A stretch of 43,829 nt of DNA from assembly GCA_016789145.1 (NCBI GenBank), contig JAEUQI010000017.1, positions 1-43,829 of the forward strand. The letters run 5' to 3'. Positions 1 through 7,914 of the stretch are shown piece by piece. This stretch comes from Blastocatellia bacterium. Lineage in GTDB: Bacteria; Acidobacteriota; Blastocatellia; Pyrinomonadales; Pyrinomonadaceae. The translations under genes were made by a program, and so were the position numbers. The notes beneath the pieces were generated by a model, which searched no databases, was not told the origin of the DNA, and saw only the letters and a program-made list of their open reading frames with translations. The first letter of the stretch is position 1. Each line of letters begins with the position of its first letter.

Positions 1-234
1 GTCAAAGATCCAGCAGTCGCATGAATGGCGGCCACTTACTAGTATATCATAAATGCAACAGTGTCTCAATAAAATTCTAAATCGAGCCTTTCACTGATGT
101 GGCGGCGGCCGGAGCGAGTGTGTATGATGTTTCGGCAAATAGGATAGCCACGAATGTACGAATTAGAACAAATTCGTGCATTCGTGGCCTTCTTTCAGAT
201 CAAAATTACCGACAAAGGATCGCTGATCCTGAAA
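1..234. other. Left-edge noncoding stretch
   Basis: I find no convincing gene here. The only clear structure is the long palindrome at 147-188, listed separately. The next gene, on the minus strand, ends at 235, so this is its 3' flank. Short open frames on the plus strand look like shadows of the amidohydrolase gene. Confidence 0.6.
147..188. repeat. Long palindrome, REP-like or terminator
   Basis: Two 18-nt arms (147-164 and 171-188) are complementary around a 6-nt loop. The only imperfect position is T157/G178, a U-G wobble in plus-strand RNA. The arms contain CACGAATG and CATTCGTG, the style of intergenic palindromes repeated in many environmental genomes. It lies 47 bp past the stop of the minus-strand amidohydrolase but has no good T-run on that strand. 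The plus side is followed by CCTTCTTT. Read as a dispersed palindromic repeat that may also end transcription. Confidence 0.55.
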
Positions 235-1434
235 CTAACGTTTTGCTTCGCTAACGAGCTTGCCGTTGATGATAGTGCCGATACAGTGCGAGGTCCATTC
301 GAACGGGTCGCCGTCGTACATAGCGATGTCGGCATCTTTTCCGACCTCGAGCGAACCTATCCGTTTTTCAAGACCGAGCAATTTTGCCGCGTCGATCGTG
401 ATGAGTGCCATCGCGTCACGTTTTGAGAGCCCATTCGCAGCAACCATTGCGGCTTCGTAGAGGACGACACGCGTTTTCGGGACGTAGCCTTCGTAACCGG
501 ACTGCAAAGCGACCGGTATGCCTGCGGCCTTCAGTTTTGCGGCTGTCTCAAACGATAGCGATTCGGTATCGCCGCCGGGGCGTGCCATTGTCGGATGAAC
601 AATGACCGGGAAGCCGGACTTTTTGATGTCGTCCATGACAAGCTGAGCTTCGGCTGCACCATCGAATACGAGTTTGATGTTGAATTCGGCCGCAAGCCTG
701 ATCGCGGAGACGATGTCTTGGGCTCTGTTAGCGTTAACAAGAAGTGGAACCTCTCGTTTGATGACACTGACCCAAGCCAGTGATCGCAGATCTCGCGGAG
801 CCTCGGCCTTTTTCGCATTATCTTGAGCTTTGATCAACTCTGCTCGGAGCATCGCCATTTGCTTGCCGCGAGTTCCGGGCGAACGTCCGGCGCCTGCATT
901 TGCAGCATTGCCGAGCGTTACCATTATCATCGCTGTCGGTACGATGGTCGCGTCTTCGACCGTTTTGCCCCAAGTTTTGGCGATCATTGTCTGACCGGAA
1001 ACGAGAGCGGACGGCTGATGTCCCGTGTGGATCGTCGTAACACCGAATTCGCGGACCCAAGTGACCAAGATCTCTTCCGGATTATAGGCGTCGGTGGCAC
1101 GAAGTTCAGGCTGAACGGTGCCGCCGCCGTCGAGCGCCATTTGATCGTGCACTTGATTAGGAGCGCCGTTCAATCCGATCACTGTATGTGCATCGATAAG
1201 GCCCGGCGTAACGACTTTTGCCGACAATACGCGATAGTTTGAGGGGATCGTAATGCTTGAAGCCGGACCGACCGCCTCGATCTTGCCGTCTTTGACGAGC
1301 ACGACTCCGTTCGTGATCGGCTCGCCCGACATTGTCCAGACCGTTTCGCCTTTGACGGCGATCTGGCCGAATACGGTGACAATTGAAAGGTTAAAAATGA
1401 CTAGAGCCAGAGCAATAAGGATCAGTTTACGCAT
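235..1434 (-). CDS. Secreted amidohydrolase-like protein lacking metal ligands
   Basis: This belongs to the imidazolonepropionase-like amidohydrolase superfamily (399 aa from the chosen start), which normally hydrolyses C-N bonds with a metal centre in a TIM barrel. Residues 1-24 are a signal peptide, so it is exported. The start ATG at 1434 is preferred to upstream in-frame codons because GGAGGTGA (1442-1449) sits 7 nt before it, and the signal peptide begins there. The usual H-x-H after PGLID is altered: H83 is kept but V85 replaces the second His. The later His and Asp ligands seen in the upstream paralogue are replaced in the stretches LLVNANR and LQSGYEG. The C-terminal amidohydrolase tail (GSLEVGKDADI) is intact. 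The start lies 1 nt after the stop of the paralogue, so the two form an operon. Probably a non-catalytic partner; substrate unknown. Confidence 0.85.
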   Translation of the reverse strand: MRKLILIALALVIFNLSIVTVFGQIAVKGETVWTMSGEPITNGVVLVKDGKIEAVGPASSITIPSNYRVLSAKVVTPGLIDAHTVIGLNGAPNQVHDQMALDGGGTVQPELRATDAYNPEEILVTWVREFGVTTIHTGHQPSALVSGQTMIAKTWGKTVEDATIVPTAMIMVTLGNAANAGAGRSPGTRGKQMAMLRAELIKAQDNAKKAEAPRDLRSLAWVSVIKREVPLLVNANRAQDIVSAIRLAAEFNIKLVFDGAAEAQLVMDDIKKSGFPVIVHPTMARPGGDTESLSFETAAKLKAAGIPVALQSGYEGYVPKTRVVLYEAAMVAANGLSKRDAMALITIDAAKLLGLEKRIGSLEVGKDADIAMYDGDPFEWTSHCIGTIINGKLVSEAKR

Positions 1435-1435
1435 A

Positions 1436-2758
1436 TTAATTGTCACCTCCGATATCTCCGTCGAAACAGTCGATGTGCTGCATTTGGTCGTTGCCGGCTC
1501 CTCTGCCTCCAACGGCGATCAGATAATCCGCAGGGTTTGAGCGATCAAAAACCTTCTTGCCCTCGACCCAAGTTTCGAGCACGTGCGTGTACACGCTGAG
1601 CGGATCGCCTGAAAGTAATATCAGATCGGCATCTTTGCCGACTTCGATCGAGCCTACGCGTTTGTCGAGGTCCAGCATTATGGCGTTGGCCATTGTTAGG
1701 GCATAGAGAGCTTTGTCGCGGCTCATTCCGGCACGAACTGCCATACCGCCGCTACGCAGGAACCAACGGGAATCGGTGATCAGATCGTCCGTGTGAAATC
1801 CGACCAGTGCTCCTGCTTTTTCAAGAGCAGCACCGTTCTCGGCTTTGAGATCCATGGTCTCGAGCTTACCGCCGGGCGAATCGATAAAGATTATCGACGA
1901 CGGAGCTTTTGCCTTCGCGATTTCATCAGCAACCTTCCACGCTTCGCTAACGTGTTGAAGCACAATGCGGAAACCGAATTCCTTCTGCAATCGCAGAGCA
2001 GTCATTACATCGTCGTGCCGATGCGTGTGAAAATGCACCATTCGTTTGCCATCAAGAGCCTCGACAAGAGCTTCCATAGCGAGATCTCGGGGAGGCATTT
2101 TCGAAGCGTCGCCCGCAGCTTTCTTGACCTTATCGCGATAATCTTGTGCTTTTATAAATTGTTCGCGAACCAGAGCAGCACTCTTCGAGCGAGTTCCCGG
2201 AAACGCTCCGCCTCCTGCGCGGATCGGATTTGTACCGTTAGCGAACTTAATTCCGCCCATGTACTTGCCGTTGCTATCGAGAATGAGGAGGTCGTCGATC
2301 TTCGTGGCTCCATCACGCAGCTTAAGATAAAGCGTCTGGCCGCTGTCGAGGTGGCCGGATCCGGGCATCACATTCACTGTCGTTATGCCACCGCTCTGTG
2401 CCCGCTGCAGGCTGGCTGCCCTTGCATTGACGCTGTCCAGAATACGTACGTCAGGTTGGATCGGTGAAGAACCATCAGCACCGGCAGGTTCGCCTATGTG
2501 ACTATGCGAATCGACAAGTCCGGGCATCAGAATCTTGCCCTTAGCGTCGATTATTGTTACATCAGCCGACAATTTGACGGTTCTGGCATCACCGACGGCG
2601 GTGATCTTGCCATTCTGTATGACAACAATGCCTTGTTCGATCGGCGCTCCGACGATCGGGATGACCTTGGCATTAACAAACGCGATCGGGTTGGTCTGTG
2701 CAGCGGCGGCAAATGTGCCGATGCAAACTAAGACCACAACCGGAATCAGTCTTTTCAT
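1436..2758 (-). CDS. Secreted amidohydrolase with metal-binding site
   Basis: A 440-aa amidohydrolase-superfamily protein. Residues 1-21 form a signal peptide ending AAAAQ, so it probably works in the periplasm or outside. Metal-ligand motifs are visible: H85-S-H87 after MPGLVD, the His-rich VHFHTHRHDD stretch near residue 240, a later QHVSEAW, and FHTDD, the usual position of the catalytic Asp. The C-terminal GSIEVGKDADLILL is typical of the imidazolonepropionase, dipeptidase and prolidase-like branch. Substrates of such secreted proteins are often cyclic or peptide amides, but none can be assigned here. First gene of a two-gene operon with the ligand-poor paralogue. Confidence 0.9.
   Translation of the reverse strand: MKRLIPVVVLVCIGTFAAAAQTNPIAFVNAKVIPIVGAPIEQGIVVIQNGKITAVGDARTVKLSADVTIIDAKGKILMPGLVDSHSHIGEPAGADGSSPIQPDVRILDSVNARAASLQRAQSGGITTVNVMPGSGHLDSGQTLYLKLRDGATKIDDLLILDSNGKYMGGIKFANGTNPIRAGGGAFPGTRSKSAALVREQFIKAQDYRDKVKKAAGDASKMPPRDLAMEALVEALDGKRMVHFHTHRHDDVMTALRLQKEFGFRIVLQHVSEAWKVADEIAKAKAPSSIIFIDSPGGKLETMDLKAENGAALEKAGALVGFHTDDLITDSRWFLRSGGMAVRAGMSRDKALYALTMANAIMLDLDKRVGSIEVGKDADLILLSGDPLSVYTHVLETWVEGKKVFDRSNPADYLIAVGGRGAGNDQMQHIDCFDGDIGGDN
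1442..1449 (-). promoter_or_regulatory. Shine-Dalgarno of the downstream amidohydrolase
   Basis: On the minus strand this reads GGAGGTGA, a near-perfect anti-16S match 7 nt before the ATG at 1434. It lies inside the 3' end of the upstream amidohydrolase gene. It fixes the start of the second gene and makes translational coupling likely. Confidence 0.8.
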
Positions 2759-2824
2759 TGCGAATTCCTCAACAGATTATTTTTGAAACGGACACTACTA
2801 AGTTTCTACGAATCAACGCGTTAG

Positions 2825-4576
2825 TCAATCAGCGAGCGGCAATTTTATTCGAACGATAGTTCCTTTGGGATGGTTATTCGATATCGAAATGCTTCCGCCG
2901 TGGGCTGTGATAATGCTGTCGCAAACTGCTAGCCCGAGCCCCGTGCCTTTGCCCGCAGGCTTAGTAGTGAAGAATGGGTCGAAGACTTGTCCCAAGTGCG
3001 ACTCCGCAATGCCAATGCCTGTGTCGCTGATCTCAAATATCGCGGCGTCCTCTGACATGACCGAAGTGACTGTAAGTGAACCACCGTCCGGCATAGCGTC
3101 TTTGGCGTTTAACAATAGGTTGAGAAAGACCTGATGCATTTGGTCTTCGTCGCACTTGATACGTATCGGTTCGAAGCTGATGATCTCTCGAACCTCTATG
3201 GTATTGAACGCGGCGTCGAACTTAACCAACTTAAGTGAGCGTTTGATAATGTCATTCGCATCTACTGTCGTGTGGGCCGAGGGCCTTTGTCTCGCGAGAT
3301 TTGTCATTTCGCCGGTCACTCGTTTTATGCGTTCGATCTGGTCGGCGATCAGTTTCAGCCTTTCGGCGCTTTCGGGTGAATTCTCGCTGTCCTTTTGCAT
3401 AAGCTGAACGATCGAAGAGATCGATGCGAGCGGGTTGTTCACCTCGTGTGCAACACCGGCTGAAAGGGTTCCGATCGCGGCGAGTTTTTCGGTTCGGATT
3501 AGTTGTTCATTCAGACGCTTAAGTTCCGCAATGTCGTCCGCCATTTTGCGGCTCATTTCGTTGAACGATGCTGCCAGCAGTCCGATCTCGTCGTTGGTCT
3601 TTCGCATGTCGACCTCCGTGCCATATGCTCCGTCAGCTACTGAGACGGCGGCTACCGTTAAGCGTCGAAGCGGACGAGAGATCGTTCTCAAAACCAGAAG
3701 CACCAGCAAGAGATTTGGCAGAACCGCAGATAGAATGCTGAATACGAGATAGCGTCGCCAGCCCTCAGCGTCCATCCCGTTGTGAAATGACCACCAAACA
3801 ATTGGGATCTGAAACAACAAGAAGCTGCCTACGGCGACAGTCGCGATACTGAGAGCGACCTTGTATCCAACCGGAAATAGGCGAAACTGATTGAGTGCGG
3901 ACCCAAGAGAAAAAAGCTTGAAGTTCAGGATCGCATACGCAAAGATCAGAACGCCCGGCACGACAAGCGTTGAGCTGAACGGCAATAACTCGAATCTTCC
4001 GAAAAACGGAAGTACGATGTTTGCGAGCGTCTTTAGGACTCCGGTAATGATCAATCCCCAAATGATCGCTCCGATCTGCTGGCCCGCTTGTGTTCCGCGA
4101 TGACTTCGATATTTTCGGAACAAGACTAACGACCCATAGACGAAAATGACATAGACATATATGACAAATGCATATGCCAATGGTGTGAATTCTATTCTTA
4201 GGTCACCGCTGTTGTAGGCCGTTGAGCTCCAAAGCAGGCCGAGCAAAGCGGCAGGTATAAGAACAATGCCCGGAGCAAATAGCACTGCAGCCTTTTTTCG
4301 CGGCGTCCGATCATTCTCGGGAAATACCCAGGCAAAAACTACGAGAGCGAACTGCATCAAAAGAGCAGTGACAAAGCTCGTCGCAGCCCAAAATCCGACT
4401 GCTGAGTCGTTTAGGAAGAAATTCCAGAAGACCAGGTCCTTCGTGGTCCATACCGCAAAAAAGGCGATGAATGCTGCGAAGGTTTGATGGGCGCGGCTGC
4501 GAGGGTCGGCTACAAAAACGTAGAAACCTAAAGCTACCAATAGCAGCAGAGTGACTAGATGGAGAATTTCCAACAC
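2825..4576 (-). CDS. Membrane sensor histidine kinase
   Basis: A 583-aa two-component sensor kinase with a GTG start. Residues 1-230 hold about seven hydrophobic helices, resembling the 7TM sensor module of histidine kinases. A further helix pair (about 238-262 and 278-299) leads into a HAMP linker (about 297-350). The HisKA motif AGVAHEVNNPLASI carries the phospho-accepting H377. The ATPase domain has the N-box LNLLLNAKDAMPDGG (N490), the DTGIGI box (518-523) and GTGLGLAV near 544-551, all intact. No response regulator is adjacent, so it is an orphan kinase here; its signal is unknown. A TAAGAT box 6 nt before the GTG hints at a leaderless transcript. Confidence 0.93.
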   Translation of the reverse strand: MLEILHLVTLLLLVALGFYVFVADPRSRAHQTFAAFIAFFAVWTTKDLVFWNFFLNDSAVGFWAATSFVTALLMQFALVVFAWVFPENDRTPRKKAAVLFAPGIVLIPAALLGLLWSSTAYNSGDLRIEFTPLAYAFVIYVYVIFVYGSLVLFRKYRSHRGTQAGQQIGAIIWGLIITGVLKTLANIVLPFFGRFELLPFSSTLVVPGVLIFAYAILNFKLFSLGSALNQFRLFPVGYKVALSIATVAVGSFLLFQIPIVWWSFHNGMDAEGWRRYLVFSILSAVLPNLLLVLLVLRTISRPLRRLTVAAVSVADGAYGTEVDMRKTNDEIGLLAASFNEMSRKMADDIAELKRLNEQLIRTEKLAAIGTLSAGVAHEVNNPLASISSIVQLMQKDSENSPESAERLKLIADQIERIKRVTGEMTNLARQRPSAHTTVDANDIIKRSLKLVKFDAAFNTIEVREIISFEPIRIKCDEDQMHQVFLNLLLNAKDAMPDGGSLTVTSVMSEDAAIFEISDTGIGIAESHLGQVFDPFFTTKPAGKGTGLGLAVCDSIITAHGGSISISNNHPKGTIVRIKLPLAD

Positions 4577-4626
4577 TCGTCAATCTTAATGCGAACTTAT
4601 AGATAGAGAAAGTGGAATGTCGGTTA

Positions 4627-5193
4627 CTACGCGGCGATGCGAGCCGGAGGCGACACCGAATATGTTCTTTCCCGTTCAAAAATGGCGGTTTGGAGCAAGG
4701 CGTCCGCCGTCAAGGACGTTAGTCTGTCTACAATGTTTTCGATGCGTATGTCATTAGGCAGTGCGAAGGATGCCATAAGTCCTGCGAGGTCATTTCGGCT
4801 TTCAGTGTAGTGATCGCGAAGTTTTCGAGACATTCGTCTGCTTATGCACGACTTCGCGAGTAGATCATATTCATGTCCGGCGATCCTAAGTATTTCGCCC
4901 GCGCCGCTATCGATGTCTGTTGTGGAAACTGCGTCTGCGAGTGCGACGTATCGGTCAAACGCGACTCTCAATTCGAAGATCTTGGACGTGCTCAAGCTTG
5001 AAGCCGCGACCGATTCGAGCTCATCGCGAAGGGTCTTGGCATAATTAGCTCGCATGCTTGTTGCGTTCGGCCTTAGTCCCTTTATCGCCACAAGGGCCAT
5101 TCGGAGAACGAAAACAGGCCAGAAGAGAAGACGCACGAGGGCACCCACAGCCGAAGCGAGTCTGATCTCGCTATGAGAGTAAACATAATGCAT
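4627..5193 (-). CDS. Hypothetical protein with N-terminal membrane helix
   Basis: I do not recognise this 188-aa protein. One hydrophobic segment (about residues 13-35) is followed by a mainly helical, charged domain with no Cys or His motif. The ATG at 5193 is chosen; an in-frame GTG at 5277 would add 28 residues. It lies 50 bp upstream of the histidine kinase on the same strand and may share its transcript, but nothing in the sequence shows a signalling role. Confidence 0.6.
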   Translation of the reverse strand: MHYVYSHSEIRLASAVGALVRLLFWPVFVLRMALVAIKGLRPNATSMRANYAKTLRDELESVAASSLSTSKIFELRVAFDRYVALADAVSTTDIDSGAGEILRIAGHEYDLLAKSCISRRMSRKLRDHYTESRNDLAGLMASFALPNDIRIENIVDRLTSLTADALLQTAIFERERTYSVSPPARIAA

Positions 5194-5536
5194 CGCCACA
5201 GGCGATCCGCACGTCAAATAGATAATTGCAGTAGAAATCACGTCCACGATCGGTTTGCGGCAATATCTGTACCGCACAAAAGTAAATAACCGCGTTGCCG
5301 AAAGATGTTAAGTTTTAGTAACAAATGCAACTGTTTACGAAAATTTCGCGAACATAGTAGGGAACTCATTCGTAAGTCTGGTTTGGCAAAATGCAATTCT
5401 TCGACGAGAAATTTGCAAAATGCGAAATTTCGACTTTCTCAGGCTGCTGTGCAAATTTTGAATAATTCAGCGTTCTTCTTTATGGAACGTAGATTGCAGT
5501 GGTTTAGGTTAATGATTTGATGTCATCGAGGCCATT

Positions 5537-5758
5537 ATGAAAGGAATCGTAAAAGTAAAAGTTATAAAGAAAAACGAAACGAAGGCTGAAGCTAAAGTAG
5601 AATCGACATCCGCCGAGCGACGCACCTCTCGTCAGGCTGCTCGTGAAATGGTATCTACCGTTGGCGATTGGGTGACTGAATTCAAGCAGCGAAAGCAAGA
5701 GGAAACGCGAGCGGCAATCGAGCTGCTGATCCAGCGTCCGCAGACAAGCGGTTCCTAG
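5537..5758 (+). CDS. Small charged hypothetical protein
   Basis: A 73-aa, Lys/Glu/Ala/Arg-rich protein with no hydrophobic segment and no recognisable domain. A GAGG Shine-Dalgarno sits about 5 nt before the ATG, and a strong rho-independent terminator follows 23 bp after the stop, so it looks like a real monocistronic gene. The middle (TSRQAAREMVSTVGDW) could form an amphipathic helix. Function unknown. Confidence 0.65.
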   Translation: MKGIVKVKVIKKNETKAEAKVESTSAERRTSRQAAREMVSTVGDWVTEFKQRKQEETRAAIELLIQRPQTSGS

Positions 5759-5780
5759 TTGAACGTTTTTCGTAAGTAAA

Positions 5781-5815
5781 TACGGGCGTCGGAGCGATTC
5801 GACGCCCGTATTGTT
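5781..5815 (+). terminator. Rho-independent terminator
   Basis: An 11-bp GC-rich stem (5781-5791 with 5800-5810, core ACGGGCGTCG/CGACGCCCGT) has an 8-nt loop and is followed by TTGTTATT. It ends the transcript of the small gene just upstream. Confidence 0.85.
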
Positions 5816-5835
5816 ATTAATCGGCTTGGTTGCGT

Positions 5836-5865
5836 TTGAAAGTAGTTCGCGGTCATTGGTATTCT
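5836..5865 (+). promoter_or_regulatory. Promoter of the SDR gene
   Basis: TTGAAA (5836-5841) and TATTCT (5860-5865) are separated by 18 nt. Transcription would begin near 5872, about 10 nt before the ATG at 5882. It lies just after the preceding terminator, so the SDR and the hydrolase after it form a new unit. Confidence 0.5.
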
Positions 5866-5881
5866 TAGCGACGGATCTACT

Positions 5882-6643
5882 ATGAAAGATAAGGTTGTCA
5901 TTGTGACCGGAGCGAGTAGCGGCATCGGCCGAGCTACGGCTGCACTATTTGCACAAAATGGAGCGAAGGTCGTGGCCGTCGGGCGTAATCAGAAAGACCT
6001 CGATGAGCTGCGTTCGTCGTTGCCAAAGTCTGCCGGCGAGGTGAAAATTCAACTAGCGGACGTACGAGAACATTCTCAAATTGACCGTATGGTGGTTGAA
6101 ACCGTCGATTCATTCGGTCACATCGACGTATTGGTTAATTCAGCCGGCATTTTGAAAGGCGGCAACATCGAGGACACTTCACTCGACGACTGGGACAAGA
6201 TGATGACCGTAAATCTGCGGTCGGTCTTCTATTTAACCCAAAAATGTGTCCCGCACATTACCGAGAACACCGGCAATATCGTCAACGTCTCAAGCGTTGC
6301 GGGCACACGTGCCTTTCCAAATGTTCTCGCATACTGTGTTTCAAAGGCGGCCGTCGATCAGTTCACGCGGTGCATAGCTCTTGAGCTAGCTGCCAAAGGA
6401 ATTCGTGCAAACTCTGTGAATCCGGGAGTCGTGGTCACAAACCTGCACAGCCGCGGAGGAATGGCTGAGGACGCTTATGAAGCATTTCTTGAGCGTTCAA
6501 AGGAAACGCATCCGCTCGGCAGGCCCGGAACGGCGGACGAGATCGCCGAGTTGATCTATTTTCTTGCTTCCGACAAAGCGAGTTGGATCACGGGCGGTAA
6601 CTATTCGATCGACGGAGGACGTGCTCTTACATGTGCCCGTTAG
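5882..6643 (+). CDS. SDR family NAD(P)-dependent oxidoreductase
   Basis: A 253-aa classical short-chain dehydrogenase/reductase. The Rossmann motif TGASSGIG spans residues 9-16. The usual NNAG is NSAG here (86-89). The active site has S138 in NVSSVAG and the Y151-x-x-x-K155 pair in YCVSK. The C-terminal WITGGNYSIDGG matches the FabG-like or glucose-dehydrogenase-like branch. Such enzymes reduce or oxidise ketone or alcohol groups; the substrate cannot be told from sequence. The cytosolic metallo-hydrolase gene starts 3 nt later, so the two are co-transcribed. Confidence 0.93.
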   Translation: MKDKVVIVTGASSGIGRATAALFAQNGAKVVAVGRNQKDLDELRSSLPKSAGEVKIQLADVREHSQIDRMVVETVDSFGHIDVLVNSAGILKGGNIEDTSLDDWDKMMTVNLRSVFYLTQKCVPHITENTGNIVNVSSVAGTRAFPNVLAYCVSKAAVDQFTRCIALELAAKGIRANSVNPGVVVTNLHSRGGMAEDAYEAFLERSKETHPLGRPGTADEIAELIYFLASDKASWITGGNYSIDGGRALTCAR

Positions 6644-6646
6644 AAG

Positions 6647-7420
6647 ATGAAAGTTCAGTTGTTGCCAAGTTCAATTGAGAATGGAGTTGCCTCGCAGCGA
6701 CAGCGTTTGACGACATTTCTGCTCGATGATCTAGTTGCGATTGATGCTGGTAGTCTGCCTTTCGGATGTTCCGACGCACAAAGACAGTCAGTTCGCGACA
6801 TTGTCCTATCCCATACTCACCTCGATCATATTGCGGGGTTACCAATATTTATCGACGACCTTTTTGCGACGCTCGAATCGCCGGTCCGCGTCCACGCTTC
6901 GCGGGGCATGATCGATGTTTTGGAGAAAAGTGTATTCAACTGGGACGTTTATCCTAGGTTTTCAGATCTAAGTAATGATTTTGGAAGCGTTCTCGAGTAC
7001 GTGCCGTTCGAATTCGACACTCCGTTCTCGATCGAGCATTTCGACATCACCGCCATCGAGGTGGATCATCATGGTCCGAGTGCTGGATTTCTAATTCGCG
7101 ACGGAATGGACGCGTTTGGATTTACGGGCGATACATCGGCTACGGAGAAATTTTGGACAACGTTGAATGACGAGCCACGCGTGGCCGCGGTCTTTGTTGA
7201 ATGTTCCTTTCCTAATCGTTTGCAGGCTCTTGCCGATCGATCTAATCACCTAACACCTGAACGACTTGGCGTCGAGATCGGGAAGCTTCATGTTCCAACT
7301 GAGCGAATATTCGTAACGAACATAAAGGCAAGCTATCGCGACGAAGTCATTTCAGAGATCGCCAAACTACGAATTCCCAACGTCGAGATAATGACAATTG
7401 GCGAGGTTGTTGAACTGTAG
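6647..7420 (+). CDS. MBL-fold hydrolase, class-II cyclic-nucleotide PDE-like
   Basis: A 257-aa metallo-beta-lactamase-fold protein. The motif SHTHLDHIAGLP (residues 55-66) has the H-x-H-L-D-H-x-x-G pattern of class-II 3',5'-cyclic-nucleotide phosphodiesterases (yeast Pde1 and bacterial CpdP type). Further ligands are likely in EVDHHGPSAG and in FTGDTS, with a late conserved His in RSNHLTPE. There is no signal peptide, so it is cytosolic. If the family assignment holds, it hydrolyses cAMP or cGMP. It starts 3 nt after the SDR gene and ends 2 bp short of a convergent small gene. The fold is certain; the exact substrate is not. Confidence 0.85.
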   Translation: MKVQLLPSSIENGVASQRQRLTTFLLDDLVAIDAGSLPFGCSDAQRQSVRDIVLSHTHLDHIAGLPIFIDDLFATLESPVRVHASRGMIDVLEKSVFNWDVYPRFSDLSNDFGSVLEYVPFEFDTPFSIEHFDITAIEVDHHGPSAGFLIRDGMDAFGFTGDTSATEKFWTTLNDEPRVAAVFVECSFPNRLQALADRSNHLTPERLGVEIGKLHVPTERIFVTNIKASYRDEVISEIAKLRIPNVEIMTIGEVVEL

Positions 7421-7422
7421 CT

Positions 7423-7635
7423 CTACGAGCTTAAATTCCGCTGGAAATCGATCTTTTCAAAAGCTGTTTGTCGATATTCACCATTAAAGTTGTGAAGCAC
7501 AACCCGTCCATTGGGCATCACGTGTGCGATGCGGAACGTACGTTCTTCGCGGTTCTTCCCAGGCATTATCTCGGCACGGAATATCACCGACATTTCGGGG
7601 CGTGCCCAAACACTGCCGTCTGATTCATCGATCAT
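7423..7635 (-). CDS. Small hypothetical protein, coupled pair member
   Basis: A 70-aa protein of alternating polar and hydrophobic residues (FRIAHVMPNGRVVLHNFNGEY), which suggests a small beta-rich fold. Its ATG overlaps the end of the upstream 60-aa gene by 11 nt, with GGAGAG in the overlap as ribosome site, so translation is coupled. No recognised family. Confidence 0.6.
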   Translation of the reverse strand: MIDESDGSVWARPEMSVIFRAEIMPGKNREERTFRIAHVMPNGRVVLHNFNGEYRQTAFEKIDFQRNLSS

Positions 7636-7807
7636 CGGTCTCTCCTAAAATAGTGCTTTTTGCCGGTTTGTGTTTGGCCTTTCTGAGTGAGGGCCGAGCG
7701 AGCTCGTCGGGCTTTTCCGCACCAAATCTACGCGAAGGTGGAGCGGTCGGCTTTCGGATATTATCGAAAACCGGCATCTCATCTTTCACATTTTTGCGGT
7801 GTTTCAT
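7625..7807 (-). CDS. Small basic, probably disordered protein
   Basis: A 60-aa protein rich in Lys, Arg and Pro with no hydrophobic core. The ATG at 7807 is preferred; an in-frame upstream start would add 39 residues whose sequence does not look coding. Its stop lies inside the start of the 70-aa gene (7423-7635), giving an 11-nt overlap. The pair is divergent from the membrane-protein gene at 7915. Function unknown. Confidence 0.5.
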   Translation of the reverse strand: MKHRKNVKDEMPVFDNIRKPTAPPSRRFGAEKPDELARPSLRKAKHKPAKSTILGETDDR

Positions 7808-7914
7808 AGCTTGATGATAGCGAACGTCGGCATTCAATAGCAATTGACAATCGTAATCGAAAATCACAACATAAACGCACGCTCGCAGTTGAATGCGAAC
7901 TAGATTACTCGTAG

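Noticed and set aside
5305..5520. 71-aa plus-strand ORF
   Set aside because: Cys/Asn/Arg-rich composition, no ribosome site, A/T-rich noncoding feel.
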